Assembly (NCBI GenBank): GCA_937996755.1
Contig: CALKUS010000181.1
Coordinates: forward strand, 1 to 37,812
Reading direction: 5' to 3'
Source of the DNA: an uncultured Pseudomonadota bacterium
Lineage (GTDB): Bacteria > Pseudomonadota > Gammaproteobacteria > Xanthomonadales > Ahniellaceae
Length of the DNA: 37,812 nucleotides
Below the pieces are notes generated by a model, which was not told the origin of the DNA, made no database searches, and saw nothing but the letters and a program-made list of their open reading frames with translations. Of the stretch, positions 15,742 through 23,559 are shown piece after piece. Both the position numbers and the translations under genes were made by a program. How positions within the stretch are numbered: position 1 is the stretch's first letter; each line of letters starts with the position of its first letter.

Positions 15742-18243
15742 CTTGGGAGCGGCAGGCCGCTTCTCGGTAGCCAGCTTCAGGATCGAGTGGCGCAGCTCGC
15801 GCGACAGGATCAGGCGCGCGTCCTTGCCGATGCCGACGAGCGCATCGCCGAAGTCGAGCTTGCCGTTCGCGTCGAGCCAGACGAACTTCCGTTCCTTCAG
15901 GACGTTGATGAAGCCGCGGAACAGGTTGCGGTCGAAGAACTCCGGCGCGCTGCGTTCGTAGAGCAACGCGAGGCGCTGCGCGGTGAGGTGGCAGAGCGTC
16001 TCGAGCTCGCCGCTCGACAGCGTGCCGCGGCCGTTCTTCGCGAGCAGCGCGACCGCGATGTAGTAGCGCTCGAACGCCTGCACGAGCGTCTGCGCCACCA
16101 CGCGCAACTGGAACGCCTCGTCGGTCTGGCCCACGCGACGGCGCAGCATGCGGCCCTCGCCGTCGCTGCGCAGGAGGCCCTGCGCGAGGAACACGTCGAT
16201 CGTGCGCTGGATGCGCTCGCCGAACTCGCCCGCGCTCCACGGCAGGAACAGCTCGGCCTGCAGGAACGGGTAGATGAATTCGCCGAGGCGCGACACGGTA
16301 TTGCGCCGCAGCCGGCGGTTGTTGAGGAAGCAGCACGCGACCCACGCGGGCGTCGCGAACAGGTGCAGCACGTTGTTGCGGAAGTACGTGAGCAGCATCG
16401 CGCTCTTCGCGTCCGCGACGAGCACGTCGCCGAGCGGATGCTTCTGCCGCGACAGCACGCCCATGCGCTCGGCGTACGCGACGATCTCCGCCGGCGCCAA
16501 CGGCGTGACCGTGACGCGCTCGGAATACGGCACCGCTTCCAGCAGCCGCTTCGCGAGGCCGAGCGACGACACCAGGTCTTCCTCGCTCAGCGCGTGCTTG
16601 GGCATCGCCAGCATCGCGAGCGCCACGAGGTTGATCGGATTGACGTCCGCCGCGCGGTTGATGTTGACGAGGATGCGCTCGGCCAGCGTCGCCGTCGCAT
16701 TCGGGAACCACTCGGGCCGCTCCTCGGCGGTCGGCAGCGATTCGCGCCAGGCCGGCGCCACGCCGTCGAGGTGCTCGGCGAGGAAGATCGGCTCGCCGAA
16801 CGACAGCGCCACCTTGCCGTACTTGTTGCGCACCACGCCGAACGCGCGCAGCAGGCCGAGTATCGATTCCTTCTTCTTCGCCCCGCCCGCGAGCTCGCGT
16901 GCGTACTCGTTGCCCTCCATCAGCTTCTCGTAGCCGATGTAGACGGGCTGGAAGACGACCGGGCGGCGCGACTCGCGCAGGAAGCTGCGCAGCGTCATCG
17001 CGAGCATGCCGGCGCGTGGCTCGAGCAGGCGGCCGGTGCGGCTGCGCCCGCCCTCGATGAAGTACTCCATCGCCACGCCACGCGCGAACAGCTGCGTGAC
17101 GTACTCGCCGAACACCGTCGAGTACAGCGCGTTCGCGCGGAAGCTGCGGCGCAGGAAGAACGCGCCGCCACGGCGCAGGATGGAACCGATCAGCGGCAGG
17201 TTCAGGTTCACGCCGGCCGCGATGTGCGGCGGCACGAGGCCGTTCGCGTACAGCGAGTACGAGAGCAGGAGGTAATCGATGTGGCTGCGGTGGCAGGGCA
17301 CGTAGATCACTTCGTGCCCGGGCGCGACGCTCTTCGCCGTCTCGAAGTGGTGCATCGTCACGCCGTCGTAGATCTTGTTCCAGAACGGCGTGAGCATGAA
17401 CGACAGCGCACGGACCACGGGGTGCGAGTAGTCCGCCGCGATCTCCCACGCGAACGAGCGCGCGCGCCCATAGGCCTGGTCGGCGCTGATGCCTTCCTTG
17501 CTCGCGGTCGCGGCGATCGCCGCGCGCACGCTGTCTGCGTTCAGCACCGCGTCGATCACCGTGCGGCGATGCGAGAGGTCGGGGCCGATGACTGCCGCGC
17601 GGATGCGGCTGAAGTGCGCGCGCAGCACGCGCGACGACTTGCGCAGCGTGCGCGCCGGATCGAGGCCTTCGGCGACGACGTCGCGCAGGCTGACGGCCGG
17701 GCTGAAATGCACGATCGTGTCGCGCCCGTTCAGCAGGATCGCGAGCAACCGGCGGAAGCGGCCGACCATCACCCAGTTCTCGGAGAACAGCACGCGGAAC
17801 CAGCCCGTCGAGCGGCTCGGCGCGCGGCCCACGAACACGGAGACCGGCACCACCTGCACGTCGAGCGCGGGATCGGCGCGCACCGCGTCGAGCAGCTGCG
17901 CCAGGCCTTCGGAATGCTTGAGCGAGCGCGGGCGCCGCCACCACGAGCCGCGCCGCGAGAGCGCGAGCATCGCGCGGTTGCGCTTCAGCAGGTTGCCCGG
18001 CATCGCCGCGAGCGGCGGCGGCAGGCCCGCTTCGCGACACGCTTCCTCGACGATCAGCGCGTTCGACAGCCCGTAGCGCTCGAGCATGTAGACGACGGGC
18101 GCGTCGCCGCGCAGCACGCTCGCCGGCTGCGTCGGTTCGCTGCGGATCTTGAGCCACGGCCTGAGCAGGCGCGCGGCGAGCCGGTGCGGCCAGGAAGCGC
18201 GCGCCGGGGCCGCGGTCGTCGCGGCGTGGGGGGTCGCGGCCAT
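15739..18243 (-). CDS. plsB: Glycerol-3-phosphate 1-O-acyltransferase
   Basis: Inner-membrane enzyme that acylates position 1 of sn-glycerol-3-phosphate, starting phospholipid synthesis. The 834-residue length is close to E. coli PlsB (807). Motifs: block I VPCHRSHIDYLLLSY with the H-x4-D catalytic pair at His318 and Asp323, block II GGAFFLRRSF, block III MEYFIEGGRSRTGRLL and block IV VFQPVYIGYEKL. ATG at 18243 gives an Ala-rich N-terminus; later starts cannot be excluded because no Shine-Dalgarno is seen. The stop codon lies inside the GGATAGC repeat. A perfect 15-bp hairpin sits 12 nt upstream of the start. Confidence 0.96.
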   Translation of the reverse strand: MAATPHAATTAAPARASWPHRLAARLLRPWLKIRSEPTQPASVLRGDAPVVYMLERYGLSNALIVEEACREAGLPPPLAAMPGNLLKRNRAMLALSRRGSWWRRPRSLKHSEGLAQLLDAVRADPALDVQVVPVSVFVGRAPSRSTGWFRVLFSENWVMVGRFRRLLAILLNGRDTIVHFSPAVSLRDVVAEGLDPARTLRKSSRVLRAHFSRIRAAVIGPDLSHRRTVIDAVLNADSVRAAIAATASKEGISADQAYGRARSFAWEIAADYSHPVVRALSFMLTPFWNKIYDGVTMHHFETAKSVAPGHEVIYVPCHRSHIDYLLLSYSLYANGLVPPHIAAGVNLNLPLIGSILRRGGAFFLRRSFRANALYSTVFGEYVTQLFARGVAMEYFIEGGRSRTGRLLEPRAGMLAMTLRSFLRESRRPVVFQPVYIGYEKLMEGNEYARELAGGAKKKESILGLLRAFGVVRNKYGKVALSFGEPIFLAEHLDGVAPAWRESLPTAEERPEWFPNATATLAERILVNINRAADVNPINLVALAMLAMPKHALSEEDLVSSLGLAKRLLEAVPYSERVTVTPLAPAEIVAYAERMGVLSRQKHPLGDVLVADAKSAMLLTYFRNNVLHLFATPAWVACCFLNNRRLRRNTVSRLGEFIYPFLQAELFLPWSAGEFGERIQRTIDVFLAQGLLRSDGEGRMLRRRVGQTDEAFQLRVVAQTLVQAFERYYIAVALLAKNGRGTLSSGELETLCHLTAQRLALLYERSAPEFFDRNLFRGFINVLKERKFVWLDANGKLDFGDALVGIGKDARLILSRELRHSILKLATEKRPAAPK

Positions 18244-18255
18244 CGCGATGAGCGG

Positions 18256-18289
18256 GGATCGCCGCGCCGCGAGCGCGGCGCGGCGATCC
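18256..18289 (-). promoter_or_regulatory. Perfect 15-bp stem-loop between lipoprotein gene and plsB
   Basis: Arms 18256-18270 and 18275-18289 are perfect inverted repeats (GGATCGCCGCGCCGC type) with a 4-nt loop. It lies 6 nt after the stop of the upstream lipoprotein gene and 12 nt before the plsB ATG, with no U tract. It could stall read-through, shield a 3' end, or hold the plsB initiation region in structured RNA. The function is inference. Confidence 0.7.
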
Positions 18290-18295
18290 GGTAGA

Positions 18296-19237
18296 TCAGC
18301 CTTCGGCCGATTCCTCGGCGGCGGCCGGCGCTTCAGCCGAGCCGTCGTCGGTCGCCGGCGCTTCGATCTGCGCGGGCTCCGGGTTGTTGATCTTCTCGAT
18401 CGTCTGCTTGCCGTACCAGCGGCCGTCGACCTGCACGAGGTCGGTCTCGAACGACATCGGCTGCTCGAACATCTGGTACGTGACCTTCACCTTCGCCGCG
18501 TCGCCCGTCTGGCTGACGACTTCGGTCTTCACCGAGTCGAGCATCTTGTCGAGCGAGAAGCCGTAGACGGCCAGCACGTCCTTGAGGCCGCGCAGCGCGA
18601 TCGAGCCCTTCACCATCGCGTCGTCGAACGAGAGCGCACGCGCTTCGTCCAGCGTCTTGAGGTTCAGCTCGCGCGCCGAGGCCACGACCTTGGACACCGC
18701 GTCCTTCACCTTCGCGCGGTCGGTGAAGTTCGTCTCCTGCACCCACTTGGCCACGGCGTCGATCGACTTGACGGCCTGGTCCTTCTGCTCCTGCGTGAGC
18801 TCCTTGTTCTCCTGCAGGCTGTTCGCCGCGAGGCCCTTGCCCATGCCGATCATCAACGGCATCTGCGGCGCCATCTCGGTCTCGAACTTCACGAGCTCCG
18901 GCTCGAGCTGCGCCATGATCTTCGCTTCGGCGTCGGACGCCGTCAGCATCGCCATCTGCGCGGCGAACTCGGCTTTCTCCTGGTCGCTCGGCGGATCCTT
19001 GGCCATGTCGGCCTTCCACTCGGCGCGCAGCTTCTCCATGTGGCTCGGCGGAACCTGGCTCTCGACCAGGCTCTTCAGGTCGCCGGCCTTGAGGCTCTGC
19101 ACGGCGGCGTCGATGGCGCCCTGCGGCGTCGAGGTCGAGGCGATGGCTGCCTTGCCGCCCTCTTCCTTCGAACCGCACGCGGCGAGCGCGAGGGCGAACG
19201 CGAGGGCGAACACGTAACGAACGGACTTGCCGTGCAT
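18296..19237 (-). CDS. Predicted lipoprotein of unknown function
   Basis: A 313-residue protein with a lipoprotein signal: hydrophobic stretch VRYVFALAFALALAAC with Cys21 in an ALAAC lipobox, followed by Gly-Ser. The mature part is acidic and largely helical: an ASTSTPQGAIDAAVQSLKAG segment, long charged helices, then a strand-rich GDAAKVKVTYQMFEQPMSFE plus VDGRWYGKQTIEKI part near residues 245-285, and an Ala/Glu-rich tail. The WYG pattern recalls the NTF2-like C-terminal strand layout of other periplasmic lipoproteins, but I cannot assign a family. It is downstream of a candidate small RNA and upstream of plsB on the same strand. Confidence 0.85.
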   Translation of the reverse strand: MHGKSVRYVFALAFALALAACGSKEEGGKAAIASTSTPQGAIDAAVQSLKAGDLKSLVESQVPPSHMEKLRAEWKADMAKDPPSDQEKAEFAAQMAMLTASDAEAKIMAQLEPELVKFETEMAPQMPLMIGMGKGLAANSLQENKELTQEQKDQAVKSIDAVAKWVQETNFTDRAKVKDAVSKVVASARELNLKTLDEARALSFDDAMVKGSIALRGLKDVLAVYGFSLDKMLDSVKTEVVSQTGDAAKVKVTYQMFEQPMSFETDLVQVDGRWYGKQTIEKINNPEPAQIEAPATDDGSAEAPAAAEESAEG

Positions 19238-19330
19238 GGCTATGAGCCTCTGGTTGAGCGGACCGCGACTGTAGGAGCGGCAGCGGGCGCTGGCAAGCCA
19301 ACGTTCGACCGATGCGGCGGGCGGGCGCGC

Positions 19331-19366
19331 AAAAAAAAACTCAGACGATCCGGGGATCATCTGAGT
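19331..19366 (-). terminator. Strong rho-independent terminator
   Basis: Minus strand: ACTCAGATGATC, loop CCCG, GATCGTCTGAGT with one G-U pair, then nine T. It ends either the candidate small RNA or a long pyrF 3' UTR, and separates pyrF from the lipoprotein gene. Confidence 0.92.
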
Positions 19367-19451
19367 CAACCGGCTGTCGCCGGAGGGGGAATCGGTTGTC
19401 TCTTGAAGCGGGCGCTTCGTGTCGGTGATCGTCCGCCACCCGTGGTGGCGT
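19331..19451 (-). ncRNA. Candidate small RNA (about 120 nt) downstream of pyrF
   Basis: The 308-bp gap between pyrF and the lipoprotein gene contains a complete transcription unit on the minus strand. It has a sigma-70-like promoter (TTGCAT, 18 nt, TATTCT), a predicted start near 19451, and a strong rho-independent terminator ending in nine U. The predicted RNA has hairpin CGCCACC-ACG-GGTGGCG, hairpin GAAGC-GCCC-GCTTC, an unpaired stretch with AUUCCCCCUCC, a small CCGGC-GACA-GCCGG hairpin and the terminator stem. The C-rich stretch is complementary to purine-rich Shine-Dalgarno sequences, a feature of Hfq-dependent repressors. It could instead be a pyrF 3'-UTR product or a leader of the lipoprotein gene. 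No open frame is apparent. Confidence 0.55.
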
Positions 19452-19457
19452 GGCGAA

Positions 19458-19487
19458 AGAATAGCTTAGCTGCCCAAGCTTATGCAA
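19458..19487 (-). promoter_or_regulatory. Sigma-70-like promoter of the candidate small RNA
   Basis: TTGCAT (-35, 19482-19487), an 18-nt spacer and TATTCT (-10, 19458-19463) on the minus strand. The surroundings are distinctly AT-richer than the rest of the window, as expected for a promoter in a GC-rich genome. The predicted start is an A at about 19451. Confidence 0.5.
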
Positions 19488-19545
19488 TAGGTTCGATAGC
19501 ACCGCTAACGTATTGATTCGCAACGAATATGCGGTGCAGCGGCGT

Positions 19546-20259
19546 TCAGCCGCCCGGGAACGCGCCCCGGATCGTGGCCTGGATCGCGGCAGCGGCGGCT
19601 CGCGGATCGGGGGCCTGGCGGATCGGTCGGCCGACGACGATGTAGTCGGCCCCGTTCGCGAACGCGCCCGCGACGTCCACGGTGCGCTTCTGGTCGTCGC
19701 CGCTGTTCTCCACCGGCCGGATGCCGGGGCAGACGACGATCAGGCGATCGTCGACCTCGCGCCGCAACGCGGCGGCCTCGAGCCCGGACGAAATGACGCC
19801 GTCGCAGCCCGCAGCGAGCGCGGCCTTCGCGCGCGAGAGCACGAGCGCCTCGGGATCGCACGCGAAGCCGAGGTCGTCGAGGTCGCGGCGATCGAGGCTG
19901 GTGAGCGCGGTGACGGCGAGGATGGCGATGCCGCGCTTCTCGGCCGCGGCGGCGCGCATCATCGTGTCGTTGCCGTGCACGGTGGCGAACTTCACGGGAT
20001 ACCGCGTGAGCCCGCGCACGGCGGACGCGACCGTGGCCGGCACGTCGAAGAACTTGAGGTCGACGAACACCTGCTTGCCGCGCGCCGCGAGCGCCTCGAG
20101 CACGTCGAAGTAGTCGCCGCTCGTGAGCAGCTCCATGCCGATCTTGTAGAACGCGCACGCGTCGCCGATGGCGTCCACGAGCGCGAGCGCCTCCGCGCCC
20201 GTGGCGACGTCGAGCGCGACGATCAGCCGCTCGTGCGCGGGAACGACGACGCGGCTCAT
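19546..20259 (-). CDS. pyrF: Orotidine 5'-phosphate decarboxylase
   Basis: Decarboxylates OMP to UMP, the last step of de novo pyrimidine synthesis. The 237-residue TIM barrel has RLIVALDVATGAEAL, YKIGMELLTSGDYF and the catalytic Asp-x-Lys-x-x-Asp motif in VFVDLKFFDVPATV. The phosphate-binding C-terminal block is VCPGIRP and ADYIVVGRPI, followed by RQAPDP. The ATG overlaps the stop of the upstream phosphatase gene (ATGA), so the two are coupled. A nucleotide phosphatase preceding a UMP-synthesising enzyme suggests, without proof, a shared nucleotide theme. Confidence 0.96.
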   Translation of the reverse strand: MSRVVVPAHERLIVALDVATGAEALALVDAIGDACAFYKIGMELLTSGDYFDVLEALAARGKQVFVDLKFFDVPATVASAVRGLTRYPVKFATVHGNDTMMRAAAAEKRGIAILAVTALTSLDRRDLDDLGFACDPEALVLSRAKAALAAGCDGVISSGLEAAALRREVDDRLIVVCPGIRPVENSGDDQKRTVDVAGAFANGADYIVVGRPIRQAPDPRAAAAAIQATIRGAFPGG

Positions 20260-21251
20260 GGCGTGCGCAGCCAGCCCTTCATGCACTCGCGCGGCGCGGA
20301 CGCCTGCGCGGGGTCGCGGCAGTACTTCGTGACGGCATCCACCCAGGAGCCGTAATCGGGGTTCGGCAGCATGAACCAGCGCTCGCCCCACCACGCCTGC
20401 GCGGGCGCCGCGATGCGCGTGCGCGTCGGGTTGTCGGCGTAGACGCCGTCGAGGAAGTCGCCCAGGTTGTCGCCGAGCATCATGACGACGCGGTACTTCT
20501 CGTCGATCAGGCTGCGCCGCGAGCCCTTGTCCTTCGTCCAGCCGCGCGCGTCGTCGCGCGGCATCACGTTCGAGTTGTCGTCGGCGACCGGGAAACCCTG
20601 CTCACGCAGGTTGTCGGCCGTCGCGTCGCGCAGGTGCGACTTGCGGTTCGTCACGTAGAACATCGTGATGCCGTTGTGCGCCGCGAACTGCGCGAACTCG
20701 ACCGCGCCCGGCATCGCCTTCGCCGCGCGCATGTTGCACCACGCGTCCCAGCTGGCGTCGTCGTAGACCTTGTCCTCGAGCACGAGCGTTGCCTGGTACG
20801 GCGTGTTGTCGAGCACCGTTTCGTCGACGTCGACGACGATCGCGAGCGGCTCGTCCGGCGCGTCGTGCACGCGCTCCGGCGGCACGAGCGCATTGCGCCC
20901 CGTCGTCGGGATCGTGGGCGTCGACGTCTGCGCGAGCGCGCCGCCGAGCGCGCGCTGCGAGACGAGGCCGACGAGCTGCGCCTTCGCCTGCGCGTAGGTG
21001 CCCGCGACGATCGCCTGGTATTCGTTCGAGCTCTGCATCCAGGCCAGCGCGTACAGCTGGTCGTCCGCGCGGCCGGTGCTGCCGCGCGAAGTCCCGGCCA
21101 CGGGGGCTGGCGTCGCGACTGGCGCAGCGGGTTGCGCGACTGCGGTCTCCGCCACGGGCGCGGGCGTCGCTTCGGGCGCGGTCGCGGTCGTGGCGCACGC
21201 GCCGAGCGCGGCGCTGAGCGCGACGACGAGGACGATCGGGCGGATGGTCAT
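20256..21251 (-). CDS. HAD acid phosphatase, lipoprotein e(P4)-like
   Basis: A 331-residue outer-membrane-type lipoprotein: MTIRPIVLVVALSAALGAC with Cys19 in the lipobox, then a Pro/Ala/Thr-rich linker to about residue 60. The catalytic domain is class C acid phosphatase (e(P4) / 5'-nucleotidase family): VVDVDETVLDN gives the DxDxT nucleophile motif (Asp141, Asp143), FYVTNRKSHLRDAT is motif II and VMMLGDNLGDFLDG is the C-terminal acidic motif. In Haemophilus, e(P4) dephosphorylates nucleotides outside the cell for NAD uptake; the substrate here is open. It is followed by pyrF with a 4-nt overlap. Confidence 0.92.
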   Translation of the reverse strand: MTIRPIVLVVALSAALGACATTATAPEATPAPVAETAVAQPAAPVATPAPVAGTSRGSTGRADDQLYALAWMQSSNEYQAIVAGTYAQAKAQLVGLVSQRALGGALAQTSTPTIPTTGRNALVPPERVHDAPDEPLAIVVDVDETVLDNTPYQATLVLEDKVYDDASWDAWCNMRAAKAMPGAVEFAQFAAHNGITMFYVTNRKSHLRDATADNLREQGFPVADDNSNVMPRDDARGWTKDKGSRRSLIDEKYRVVMMLGDNLGDFLDGVYADNPTRTRIAAPAQAWWGERWFMLPNPDYGSWVDAVTKYCRDPAQASAPRECMKGWLRTP

Positions 21252-21313
21252 GCGCGGGCTCCGGCGGTCGAAGCGCCGCAGTCTACCCTGATGGCGAAGG
21301 CCGAGGGACGGGC

Positions 21314-21344
21314 GGGATCCCTCGGGCTTCGACCTCGGGACGAC
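21314..21344. repeat. Dispersed 31-bp palindromic repeat, copy 2
   Basis: GGGATCCCTCGG...CCTCGGGACGAC. In reverse complement it matches the 5301-5331 copy at about 25 of 31 positions. It lies in the 115-bp gap between rep and the phosphatase gene and may mark an operon boundary. Confidence 0.5.
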
Positions 21345-21366
21345 ACCGCGCGCGCTGCGCGCGACG

Positions 21367-23355
21367 TCAATCGCCGAGCAATGCGGCGATGCGGCCGAGA
21401 TGCGACTGCGCGCGCTCGGCGCGATCCACCGCGTCCGCGGCCGGGTCGCGTCCTTCGCGGTGCAGTTCCTGCTCGGGGATCTCGGCGAGGAAGCGGCTCG
21501 GGTCGCAATGGATCACCGACCCGAAGCGGCGCTTCGTCGCGGCGTACGACAGCACGAGCCGCTCCTTCGCGCGCGTGATGCCCACGTAGAACAGCCGGCG
21601 TTCCTCGTCGAGCCGCCCTTCCTCCATGCCGCCCTCGTGCGGCAGCGTGCCGTCCTCGAGGCCGACCAGGTGCACGAAGCGGAACTCGAGGCCCTTCGCG
21701 CTGTGCAAGGTCATCAGGCGCACGGCGTTGCCCGAATCGTCGCGGTCGGCGTTGCCGAGCAGCGCGAGCTGCGCCGCGAGCTCGCCGACGCCGTCCGCCG
21801 ACTTGCGCACCGACGCCTTCAGCCACGCCACGAGCTCGCCGACGTTTTCCATGCGCCGCTCGAACAGCGCCTTGTCCGGCGCTTCCGCCTTCAGGTGCTG
21901 GTCGTAGCGCGTTTCCGCGACGAGCGCGTCGGCCAGCCCGGCCGCGCCGCGATCGACCGCGATGCGCCGCAGGTGCTCGACGAGCTCGACGAATCCGGCG
22001 ACCGCGTTGCCGGGCCGCGCGCTGAGCTGTCCGATCACGCTCGCGTTCGATGCCGCGCGCAACAGGCTGCAGTGCTGGCGACCGGCGATCTCGCCCAGCT
22101 TCTCGAGCGTCGTCGCACCCACTTCGCGCTTCGGCGCGACGATCGCGCGCAGGAACGCCGCGTCGTCGTCGGGGTTCGCGACGAGGCGCAGGTACGCGAC
22201 GAGGTCCTTCACCTCGGCGCGCTCGAAGAACGCCGTCCCGCCGGTCACGTGGTAGGGGACGCGCAGCAGGCGCAGCGCCTTCTCGAAGGCGCGCGACTGG
22301 AAGTTGCCGCGATAGAGGATCGCGAACTCGTTCCACTGCGCCTTCGCCTGCGCCTGCGCGTGCGCGATCTCGGCCGCGACCTTCTCCGCTTCCGACTCGT
22401 CGTCCTTGCACTCGATGACGCGGATCGGCGGACCGTCCGCGTGCTGGCTCCAGAGCTTCTTCTCGAAGAGGTGCTCGTTGTTCGCGATCACCGCGTTCGC
22501 GGCACGCAGGATGCGCGCGCTGCAGCGGTAGTTCTGCTCGAGCTTCACGACGCGCAGCGAGGGGTAGTCGCGCGAGAGCTCGCGCAGATTCTCGGGGTCG
22601 GCGCCGCGCCACGCGTAGATCGACTGGTCGTCGTCGCCGACCGCGGTGAACGCGCCGCGCTCGCCGGCGAGCGCCTTCAGCAGGCGGTACTGCGCGTTGT
22701 TCGTGTCCTGGTATTCGTCGACGAGGAGATAGCGGATGCGCTCGCGCCACGCGCCGCGCAGCTCGGCGTCCGCTTCGAGCAGCGCCACCGGCAAGCGGAT
22801 CAGATCGTCGAAGTCGACCGCGTTGAACGCGGCGAGCCGACGCTGGTACTGCGCGTACAGCTCGGCGACCTCCAGCTCGCCCGGCGACGTCGCGGCCGCG
22901 AGCGCCTGCTCGGGCGACGCGCCCGTGTTCTTCAGCCGCGAGATCGCGTGGCGGCGGACCTCCAGCACGTCCTTCTTCGTCGCGGCCGGCAGCAGCTCCT
23001 TCAGCAACGCGGACGAATCGTCGGAGTCGAAGATCGAGAAGCCGCGGCGCAGGCTCGCGCGCGCGTGCTCGAGCGTGAGGAAGCGCAGGCCGAGCGCGTG
23101 GAACGTGGAGATCTGCGGCTCGAGCTCGCCGTCGCCGCCGCGCAGCAGCTTCGTCGCGCGCTCGCGCATCTCGCGCGCCGCCTTGTTCGTGAACGTGATC
23201 GCGGTGATCCGGTCCGGGCGCATCCCGTGCTTCTTCACGAGGTGCGCGATCTTCTCGGTGATCACCTTCGTCTTGCCCGAACCGGCGCCCGCGAGCACGA
23301 GCAGCGGCCCGTCGACGTGGGCGACGGCTTCGCGTTGGGCGGGGTTGAGCGACAT
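21367..23355 (-). CDS. rep: ATP-dependent DNA helicase Rep
   Basis: A superfamily 1A 3'-5' DNA helicase that helps replication forks past bound proteins. The 662 residues, with the N-terminus MSLNPAQREAVAHVDGPLLV, match Rep rather than UvrD. Motif I is AGAGSGKT (22-29), Ia ITFTNKAAREM, II LLVDEYQDTN, III AVGDDDQSIYAWRGAD, IV KLEQNYRC, V VRLMTLHSAKGLEF and VI RRLFYVGITRAKERL. The C-terminus lacks the long tail of UvrD. Upstream lies a REPIN-like repeat rather than an obvious promoter; downstream lies the 31-bp dispersed repeat. Confidence 0.94.
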   Translation of the reverse strand: MSLNPAQREAVAHVDGPLLVLAGAGSGKTKVITEKIAHLVKKHGMRPDRITAITFTNKAAREMRERATKLLRGGDGELEPQISTFHALGLRFLTLEHARASLRRGFSIFDSDDSSALLKELLPAATKKDVLEVRRHAISRLKNTGASPEQALAAATSPGELEVAELYAQYQRRLAAFNAVDFDDLIRLPVALLEADAELRGAWRERIRYLLVDEYQDTNNAQYRLLKALAGERGAFTAVGDDDQSIYAWRGADPENLRELSRDYPSLRVVKLEQNYRCSARILRAANAVIANNEHLFEKKLWSQHADGPPIRVIECKDDESEAEKVAAEIAHAQAQAKAQWNEFAILYRGNFQSRAFEKALRLLRVPYHVTGGTAFFERAEVKDLVAYLRLVANPDDDAAFLRAIVAPKREVGATTLEKLGEIAGRQHCSLLRAASNASVIGQLSARPGNAVAGFVELVEHLRRIAVDRGAAGLADALVAETRYDQHLKAEAPDKALFERRMENVGELVAWLKASVRKSADGVGELAAQLALLGNADRDDSGNAVRLMTLHSAKGLEFRFVHLVGLEDGTLPHEGGMEEGRLDEERRLFYVGITRAKERLVLSYAATKRRFGSVIHCDPSRFLAEIPEQELHREGRDPAADAVDRAERAQSHLGRIAALLGD

Positions 23356-23419
23356 CGGGTTTTCAGTTCTTTGGGGGCTGAAGAGTAGCGAGCCCCCGAC
23401 AAGGTGTCTCGGAGGAAGC

Positions 23420-23514
23420 GGGAGCGGCCCATGGCCGCGACTGCCTCGACGCTATGCCGAGCGCCGATTCGCTTCATCGCCGCGCCTTCGGTATCGCGGC
23501 CATGGGCCGCTCCC
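23420..23514. repeat. REPIN-like pair of inverted REP sequences
   Basis: Two perfect 21-nt inverted arms, 23420-23440 and 23494-23514, with core GGGAGCGGCCCATGGCCGCG, 53 nt apart. Each arm is itself a hairpin (GCGGCC-CAT-GGCCGC). This is the layout of REPIN/BIME elements, which are mobilised in trans by RAYT (TnpA-REP) enzymes. It fills the 204-bp gap between rep and the PLP-enzyme gene. No RAYT gene is in the window. Confidence 0.8.
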
Positions 23515-23559
23515 ACCTCCTTCGAGATGCGCTTCAGGTGCTCGACGACCTGAGGCTTC

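Noticed and set aside
18256..18289. Hairpin before plsB as a rho-independent terminator
   Set aside because: No run of T follows the stem on either strand, so it is listed as a structured element instead.
15787..18294. Long open frame of over 800 codons on the plus strand opposite plsB
   Set aside because: It is a GC-rich antisense shadow: Arg/Ala/His/Val-rich with no recognisable domain, while plsB on the other strand has all its motifs.
19331..19545. tRNA, tmRNA or 6S RNA in the pyrF-lipoprotein gap
   Set aside because: No cloverleaf, no CCA end, no tag-peptide frame and no long 6S-like central bulge; only hairpins plus a terminator are seen.
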